Position numbers and translations under genes: made by a program. A stretch of DNA of 9,870 nucleotides from contig CAJCJE010000577.1 of NCBI GenBank assembly GCA_903970565.1, forward strand, positions 1-9,870, in the 5' to 3' direction. The DNA is from Candidatus Melainabacteria bacterium (lineage in GTDB: Bacteria > Actinomycetota > Actinomycetes > Mycobacteriales > Pseudonocardiaceae). Positions 6,060 to 9,870 of the stretch are shown here, in pieces. Position 1 is the first letter of the stretch. The number at the start of each line of letters is the position of its first letter. The notes under the pieces were generated by a model. It was not told where the DNA came from. It saw only the letters and a list, made by a program, of their open reading frames with translations, and ran no database searches.

Positions 6060-6079
6060 CTCACCATCCGAGGGGTCTC

Positions 6080-6514
6080 ATGCCTGACAACCGTCGTTCC
6101 GTCGGTCTGCTCGTGGTCCGGCTGGTCACCGCCGTCGGATTCGCCATCGACGCCTATGTCCACTTCGACCTCGCCACGCAGTACGACACGACCGGCGGCG
6201 GCATCAGCCAGGGCTTGCTGTTCCGGCTCGAGGCGAGCGTCGCGATCCTGGCCGCGTTGTTGGTACTGGCCTCGGCCCGACGCGGGTTTCACATCTTTCC
6301 GCTGCTGGTCGCCGTGAGCGCGCTGGGCGCGGTGGTGCTCTACCGGTACGTCGACGTCGGCACCCTCGGCCCGCTGCCGGACATGTACGACCCGTCCTGG
6401 TATCCGGAAAAGACACTGAGTGCCATTGCGGAGGCGGTCGCCACCGTCGGCGCGGCGATCCTGGTCTTCGCGCCACGACGGCAACCGGCGCGGCGAACGG
6501 AACTGCCGGTCTAG
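6080..6514 (+). CDS. Four-helix integral membrane protein of unknown function
   Basis: This 144-residue protein has four predicted membrane helices (about 9-27, 47-65, 70-90 and 113-131) and a basic C-terminal tail (APRRQPARRTELPV). I do not recognise a named family with certainty. Polar residues at the first helix end (DAYVHFDL, 24-31) and in the loop PDMYDPSWYPEK (100-111) are the most distinctive features, and overall size and layout recall small DoxX-like or DUF membrane proteins. The ATG at 6080 is preferred over an in-frame extension to 5879 because GAGGGG lies just before it. It is transcribed away from the ferritin operon, with a promoter-like element identical to that operon's, so the two are probably induced together. 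Function is unknown; a role in the same envelope response is inferred from co-regulation only. Confidence 0.8.
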   Translation: MPDNRRSVGLLVVRLVTAVGFAIDAYVHFDLATQYDTTGGGISQGLLFRLEASVAILAALLVLASARRGFHIFPLLVAVSALGAVVLYRYVDVGTLGPLPDMYDPSWYPEKTLSAIAEAVATVGAAILVFAPRRQPARRTELPV

Positions 6515-6520
6515 GTTCCG
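6498..6520. terminator. Weak possible terminator between converging genes
   Basis: CGGAAC (6498-6503) and GTTCCG (6515-6520) form a 6-bp inverted repeat with an 11-nt loop across the stop of the 6080 gene. The convergent gene ends at 6548. The stem is short and no U tract follows, so the call is tentative. Confidence 0.3.
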
Positions 6521-6547
6521 ATTGGCCCTCAGGTCAGTAGTTGATCG

Positions 6548-7018
6548 TTACCAACGCTGGGCGTGCACGGTGATGGTGATCAGGGCGGTGCGTAACAGCT
6601 GGCTCACCTGGCTCGTCGACCAGCCGGTCTCCGCCGAGATCTCGGTGACGGTGCGATGGTCGTTGATCGCGCAGGACAGCGCAAACCGTTGCCGGGGCGG
6701 CAACAGGGACATCTCGTCGGAGAGCACGGCCGCGTGCAGGACACCTTCCAGCCGACCTCGATCGGCATACGAGCCCAGCGCCGATCGCAGCGCGCGCAGG
6801 ATGCGGGCCCTGATCCGTCGCCCCGGATCGGCGGTGGAGGGGGCCGGGCTGGATTCGAGCAGGACGCTGACGGGGGAGTCGGGCTGCAACACCCGCTCGC
6901 ACAGCTGCGCGCTGGCCCGCCTCGATCGGCCCATGCGCTGCGCGACCTGGTAGGTCAGGGCCACCATTCGCTCGTCGATACCTGGATCGGGAAAGGGTTC
7001 GGTCACGAGCTCAGGCAT
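6548..7018 (-). CDS. Small protein with sigma region 4-like helix-turn-helix
   Basis: This 156-residue protein has, at its C-terminal end (about 102-154), a segment like ECF sigma region 4: LLPPRQRFALSCAIN followed by the helix-turn-helix VTEISAETGWSTSQVSQLLRTA. The first 100 residues show no sigma region 2 motif and are of unknown type, with helical stretches DERMVALTYQVAQRMG and RARILRALRSALGSY. The ATG at 7018 is set by GAGGAG six to seven bases upstream; the in-frame extension to 7162 overlaps the sigma gene end and is not convincing. It follows the SigK-like gene on the same strand after 121 nt. Possible roles are a sigma accessory or co-sigma subunit, a degenerate sigma factor, or a DNA-binding regulator. 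A region 4-only partner would recall the two-part SigO-RsoA system of Bacillus, but that is an analogy, not a homology claim. Confidence 0.75.
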   Translation of the reverse strand: MPELVTEPFPDPGIDERMVALTYQVAQRMGRSRRASAQLCERVLQPDSPVSVLLESSPAPSTADPGRRIRARILRALRSALGSYADRGRLEGVLHAAVLSDEMSLLPPRQRFALSCAINDHRTVTEISAETGWSTSQVSQLLRTALITITVHAQRW

Positions 7019-7139
7019 CTCAAGCTCCTCGGCTGGGCTGGTCAGGGCTGGTTCCAGGCCCACGCGATAGCTTATTTTACACAGATCGTGGGTGGGCGGC
7101 GGAGGGGTCGCCGAGCGGTCGGGATCGGCTCTGAACGGG

Positions 7140-7760
7140 TCAGGGACTGGCCGGTGCGTCATCGAGGCCGGCGAGCATCGCCGTGCGGAGCCGGATCATG
7201 GCATCCCGGACGCGCGTTTTCACGGTGCCCAGCGGTATGTCCAGCAGTGCGGCGGTTTCCGCCAGGCTGTGGCCCTGGTAGTAGACGAGATCGATCACCA
7301 GCCGCTGGCGTTCGGTCAGCTCGCCGAGCAGCTCGCGGACCTGGTCGCGTTCGGCGCGCAGGATGATCTCCTCGGCGACCTCGTCGAACGGGCGGTAGCT
7401 CTGGCGTGCGGCGTCGCGCCGGTCGCCCTCGGTCATGGACTGGATTCGGCGCACCTTGTCCACCGCGCGGTGGTGGGCGATCTTGAGGGTCCAGTTCCGC
7501 GCGCTGCCCAGGGCAGGGTCGTAGCGCGGCGCCGTCCGCCACAGCTCGAAGAAGGTGTCCTGTAGGGCGTCCTCGGCATGGGCGATGTCGCGCACGATCA
7601 TCAGGCAGCGATGGAAGATCACGTCGGCCAACACGTCGTACAGGGCGCAGAAGGCGTCCTGATCTCCCCGCGCCGCCCGCACCAGCAGCTCGTTGGCGTC
7701 CAGCGAACGCGAGTTCTCCGGCGATGTGGCCACCTGTTGTCCACCCTTGTCCAGCCTCAT
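7140..7760 (-). CDS. SigK-like ECF RNA polymerase sigma factor
   Basis: This 206-residue protein has region 2 at about 37-106 (FCALYDVLADVIFHR, AEDALQDTFFELWRTAPRYD, GSARNWTLKIAHHRAVDKVR) and region 4 at about 142-196 (LTERQRLVIDLVYYQGHS, AALLDIPLGTVKTRVRDAMI). The pattern GSAxxWxLxxAHxRAVDxVR and the RYDP context match the SigK group of mycobacteria, which works with the anti-sigma RskA. The ATG at 7760 is preceded by GAAGGTGG; a GTG at 7733 is also plausible, and an ATG at 7850 lacks a ribosome site. A CCAAGC-N16-TCGAAC element at 7881-7908 implies autoregulation, with a leader of about 110 nt holding two mutually exclusive hairpins. No anti-sigma gene is adjacent; the likely partner is at 2398-3156. 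The symbol sigK is probable but left blank because orthology was not tested. Confidence 0.92.
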   Translation of the reverse strand: MRLDKGGQQVATSPENSRSLDANELLVRAARGDQDAFCALYDVLADVIFHRCLMIVRDIAHAEDALQDTFFELWRTAPRYDPALGSARNWTLKIAHHRAVDKVRRIQSMTEGDRRDAARQSYRPFDEVAEEIILRAERDQVRELLGELTERQRLVIDLVYYQGHSLAETAALLDIPLGTVKTRVRDAMIRLRTAMLAGLDDAPASP

Positions 7761-7793
7761 ACCGCCCACCTTCGGGGCGCCACCAAGGGCCAG

Positions 7794-7838
7794 GGCGGCG
7801 TTGAACAACACGCAACGCCGCCGCCCGACGGGCGGCGG
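7794..7838 (-). promoter_or_regulatory. Overlapping alternative hairpins in the sigma-gene leader
   Basis: GGCGGCGTTG (7794-7803) pairs with CAACGCCGCC (7813-7822), a perfect 10-bp stem with a 9-nt loop. CCGCCGCCCG (7818-7827) and CGGGCGGCGG (7829-7838) form another perfect 10-bp inverted repeat around one base. They share 7818-7822, so both cannot form fully at once. They lie between the predicted promoter and the ATG at 7760. This could be an attenuator-like switch; GC-rich sequence makes chance pairing easier. Confidence 0.45.
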
Positions 7839-7880
7839 TATCCGATCCATCGGGGAGGCACGACGGCTTTCCCAGAGCTG

Positions 7881-7908
7881 GTTCGAGGCAGCGAACTGCT
7901 CGGCTTGG
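7881..7908 (-). promoter_or_regulatory. SigK-type promoter of the sigma gene (autoregulation)
   Basis: On the minus strand CCAAGC (7908-7903), 16 nt, TCGAAC (7886-7881). The -35 hexamer is identical to those of the ferritin, membrane-protein and acyltransferase promoters, and the CGAA core is kept at the same spacing. The start site would be near 7874, upstream of the hairpins and of the ATG at 7760. Confidence 0.6.
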
Positions 7909-8101
7909 TCGTGTTGCCAACCAGCCGGAGCGTTGTCGGCCCCATACCCCTGATCCGCGTCGTCAAACATTGTGTGGCAGGAAACCCGGCACCGCATCCG
8001 CGCCGGATTCGGCGTGGCGGGTCAATTGGTTGTGTGGTAGAGAATGTGAACTTCGGTTCGATCGGCCAGCTGCTCATCGTGTTTCAAAGGTCTGACCTGG
8101 G

Positions 8102-8177
8102 TTTTTATATACGACATGATTATTTCTCGGAGTTGCGGGCAAACCGTTGGCCGGGTGCACGCGAATATTTTTATATA
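8102..8177 (+). repeat. Two TTTTTATATA copies in an AT-rich island
   Basis: TTTTTATATA occurs at 8102-8111 and again at 8168-8177, 66 bp apart (about six helical turns), in an otherwise very GC-rich window. The downstream copy lies immediately after the predicted -10 of the 8208 gene. The island may ease promoter opening, bind a nucleoid protein such as an Lsr2-type factor, or mark foreign DNA. Confidence 0.6.
8139..8166 (+). promoter_or_regulatory. Possible SigK-type promoter of the secreted protein gene
   Basis: GCAAAC (8139-8144), 16 nt, GCGAAT (8161-8166), matching the local consensus at 4/6 and 5/6 with the same spacer. It gives a leader of about 35 nt to the ATG at 8208. It is weaker than the four CCAAGC sites, but lies in the right place and orientation. 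Confidence 0.45.
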
Positions 8178-8207
8178 ACCCGATCGAGTGGGAAGGGAGG
8201 TGATTTG

Positions 8208-9167
8208 ATGAAGTATGTAGCTTCCTCGCCGGACGAGTCCGACCGGCAGTCTGCCGGCCCGGCAGCCACGTTGCTGTTGCTGCGCAGGTTGGTGGTGACG
8301 GTGGGCGGCGTGTTCGCCTTCGGGGCGTTCGCGATGGTCTTCGCCGGCAGTGCGAGTGCGCAGACCAACGGTGGAACTCCTTCGCCGCAGCCGGCCGCCT
8401 CGAGCGCCATGTCAGCCACCGGGGCTGACCCGGCCGACGGCGCAGGTCCGCTCGCCGGGCTCGGAAACCTGGTGAACGCGGTGGCACCAAAGGTGCCACC
8501 GCTGGCCGACACGGTTTCCCGGCTGACCACGCCGCTCACACCGACGGTGCACGCGGCCACGACGGCGCTCGCGCCGGCGGTCGACCCGATTCTCGGCAGT
8601 GCCGGGTCGTTGCTGTCGCCGGTGCTCAAGCCGGTGCTCGCGCCGTTGTCCGACACGCTGGCGCCGGTACTGCGCGCGGTTTCCCCGGTGGTCGCGCCGA
8701 TTACCGGGCCCGTCCTCGACGCGACGGCCCCGCTGACCGGTCCGACAACCGCCAAGCTGGGTGTCACGCCCGTGACGACCGTGCTCGGCCAGGCGAACCC
8801 TTCGGTCGAACCTGTTGCGGTCGAACCCGTTCCGGTTGAGGCCGGTGGTTCACCGGTGGCTGCCGTGCCGGTGGCCGCCGTGCCGGCCAGGATCGTTGTG
8901 GCCGAAGGGAAAACCGCCGGCGGCGGATCAGTGTTCGGTCAGCGTCCGGCACCCGTTCCCACCTCGCCGGCCCAACCGTTGCCCATCGCGTTCGGTTCGG
9001 CGGGCAGTGGTTCGTCGGCCGGTCCCGGCGCCGGGACCGGTGGCGGTGACGGAATTTCCGAGGGTGCGTCGATCAGGCGCGCGGACGCGGTCGGTTGGCC
9101 GTTTCCCACCAGTGGAGTGTGTGCTCCGCGACCAGGTTACGTGCGCGGTCGCGATCATCCGAGTTGA
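8208..9167 (+). CDS. Secreted Ala/Pro/Val-rich low-complexity protein
   Basis: This 319-residue protein starts at an ATG with a near-perfect ribosome site (GGGAGGTGAT, GGAGG at 8196-8200); an open frame upstream to 7578 is not coding. A signal peptide covers about 20-51: LLLLRR, a hydrophobic core, then GSASA before Gln52. The mature part has three zones: a degenerate helical repeat with spaced Pro (about 80-180: PLADTVSRLTTPLTP, SPVLKPVLAPLSDT, PVVAPITGPVLDA), a VEPV/AAVPVA proline stretch (200-228), and a Gly/Ser-rich end with one Cys (305). I recognise no domain. It looks like a wall-associated or surface protein, possibly amphipathic. It is divergent from the sigma gene, which suggests it is a target of that factor, and is followed after 70 nt by another secreted protein. 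Real coding is supported by the start region, signal peptide and codon bias; function is unknown. Confidence 0.8.
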   Translation: MKYVASSPDESDRQSAGPAATLLLLRRLVVTVGGVFAFGAFAMVFAGSASAQTNGGTPSPQPAASSAMSATGADPADGAGPLAGLGNLVNAVAPKVPPLADTVSRLTTPLTPTVHAATTALAPAVDPILGSAGSLLSPVLKPVLAPLSDTLAPVLRAVSPVVAPITGPVLDATAPLTGPTTAKLGVTPVTTVLGQANPSVEPVAVEPVPVEAGGSPVAAVPVAAVPARIVVAEGKTAGGGSVFGQRPAPVPTSPAQPLPIAFGSAGSGSSAGPGAGTGGGDGISEGASIRRADAVGWPFPTSGVCAPRPGYVRGRDHPS

Positions 9168-9237
9168 CCTTCCTTGTCTTGTGAGCTGATGGCATACGAA
9201 CACATCAACCTCATGTATTGGCAAGGAAAGGACAGTC

Positions 9238-9870
9238 ATGCGCAAGCTCGTACAGCGTGGACTGCTCGCTGCCGTGGCCTCGGGCGGACTCATTCTGCTC
9301 GGCCAGGTAGGGGCACACGCGGACACCGCACCAACTCAGCCGTTGGGTCTCGGCGGAGTGATCAACTCTGTCACCTCCGTCCTCGACGGTGGTCACCAGT
9401 CCGGTTCCGGTTCGTCCTCGGCTGGGGGTAACACCTCGGCTGGTTCGACGGCGGGTGCTGGTGGCAATTCGGGTAATGGCGGCAACGCCAGCAGCTCGAA
9501 CGGTGCGACCTCCGGGAATTCCGGTAACTCGGGCAACTCCGGCTCGACCGGCGGGAACTCCGCCTACGGGTTATGTGTGTTGTCCCGGTGCGGCACGACG
9601 GTCTCCTCAGGGTCGTCGGGTAACACCGGCGCTACCGGATCGACCGGCAATGCGAGCAACACCAGCAGCACCAACGGTGGCGCTTCCGGTGCCGCTGGCA
9701 ACGGCGGCAACGCGGGAGCCAGTGCGACCGGCAGCAACAGCGCCACCTCCGGCTCGACCTCCGGTGGGGGTCACCGCTCCGGTGGTTCCGGTTCGTCCTC
9801 GGTCGGGGGTAACACCTCGGCTGGTTCGACGGCGGGTGCTGGTGGCAATTCGGGTAATGGCGGCAACGCC
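9238..9870 (+). CDS. Secreted Gly/Ser/Asn-rich repeat protein (C-terminus beyond window)
   Basis: The ATG at 9238 follows AAGGAAAGGA with suitable spacing and opens a frame of 211 codons with no stop before the window end. It begins with a clear signal peptide, MRKLVQRGLLAAV... ending GAHA before Asp29. After LGLGGVINSVTSVLDGG (37-52) the chain is almost wholly Gly, Ser, Asn, Thr and Ala with motifs such as GAGGNSGNGGNA, recalling PGRS-type composition but without a PE domain. One pair of cysteines, Cys113 and Cys118 (YGLCVLSRCGTTV), interrupts this and may form a disulfide. A near-identical 87-bp segment returns 381 bp (127 residues) later, so the protein has large repeats. Codon 112 is TTA (9571-9573), rare in such genomes and sometimes a developmental control. 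It probably lies in one transcript with the 8208 gene. Likely a surface or matrix protein; function unknown. Confidence 0.8.
   Translation, partial: MRKLVQRGLLAAVASGGLILLGQVGAHADTAPTQPLGLGGVINSVTSVLDGGHQSGSGSSSAGGNTSAGSTAGAGGNSGNGGNASSSNGATSGNSGNSGNSGSTGGNSAYGLCVLSRCGTTVSSGSSGNTGATGSTGNASNTSSTNGGASGAAGNGGNAGASATGSNSATSGSTSGGGHRSGGSGSSSVGGNTSAGSTAGAGGNSGNGGNA
9403..9489 (+). repeat. Long direct repeat, copy 1
   Basis: This 87-bp segment is repeated at 9784-9870 with two mismatches (GCT versus GTC near 9422), an offset of 381 bp or exactly 127 codons. Similarity extends weakly upstream (GGHQSG versus GGHRSGG). The repeat continues past the window end. Confidence 0.93.
9784..9870 (+). repeat. 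Long direct repeat, copy 2 (cut by window edge)
   Basis: Second copy of the 87-bp segment at 9403-9489, 85 of 87 bases identical. The match runs to the last base of the window, so the true unit may be the full 381 bp. Confidence 0.93.

Noticed and set aside
6064..6069. CCATCC just before the membrane protein gene
   Set aside because: Too close to the ATG at 6080 to be a -35 and no -10 follows.
7066..7102. AT-rich TAAAAT between the sigma gene and the region 4 protein as a separate promoter
   Set aside because: No acceptable -35 at 16-18 nt (CCGCCG); the gene is more simply read with the sigma gene.
7761..7997. Longer N-terminus of the sigma factor
   Set aside because: Not sigma-like, contains the proposed promoter and hairpins, and its ATGs at 7997 and 7850 lack ribosome sites.
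8007..8012. CCGAAT on the minus strand upstream of the sigma gene
   Set aside because: The hexamer 16 nt upstream is CACAAC, a poor match, and the site is about 250 bp from the start; the element at 7881-7908 fits better.
9170..9228. TTCCTTG/CAAGGAA inverted repeat that could cover the ribosome site of the 9238 gene
   Set aside because: Only 7 bp with a 45-nt loop; too weak to call.

Overview
High-GC, strongly codon-biased DNA with RskA/SigK-type regulation, a TatB ending in PFDPDAT as mycobacterial TatB proteins do, and Ser/Gly-rich secreted proteins. This fits an actinomycete, most likely Pseudonocardiales or a related mycolic-acid lineage. The lineage is inferred from protein style only. 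There are no rRNA or tRNA genes and no CRISPR array.

Layout. 1-440: 5' part of an insertion-sequence transposase (minus), preceded by a hairpin that masks its ribosome site. 828-3156 (plus): a PlsC-type acyltransferase, TatB, and a zinc-motif RskA-like anti-sigma factor. 3194-5688 (minus): an operon read as ferritin-like protein, ferritin-like Tat lipoprotein, TatA, cupredoxin lipoprotein, with two 4-nt stop/start overlaps. The two groups converge on a perfect 15-bp inverted repeat (3141-3172), the probable shared terminator. 6080-6514 (plus): a four-helix membrane protein transcribed away from the ferritin operon. 6548-7760 (minus): a SigK-like ECF sigma factor followed by a small protein with only a sigma region 4-like end. 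8208-9870 (plus): two exported low-complexity proteins; the second runs off the window and contains a 381-bp-period repeat.

Main result. A bipartite promoter-like element, CCAAGC-N16-nCGAAn, occurs four times, each correctly oriented upstream of a gene or operon: acyltransferase, ferritin operon, membrane protein, and the sigma gene itself. Two weaker versions with the same 16-nt spacer (TCAATC/GCGAAT and GCAAAC/GCGAAT) precede the anti-sigma factor and the first exported protein. The -10 half CCGAAT equals the -10 known for mycobacterial SigK. The window therefore looks like nearly all of one self-contained regulon: an autoregulated SigK-like factor, its membrane anti-sigma, two Tat translocase subunits, Tat-exported ferritin-like proteins, a copper-site lipoprotein, a lipid acyltransferase, a membrane protein and secreted surface proteins.

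Working model (inference): an envelope stress signal releases the sigma factor from the anti-sigma. The cell then produces extracytoplasmic metal/redox proteins together with the Tat parts needed to export them.
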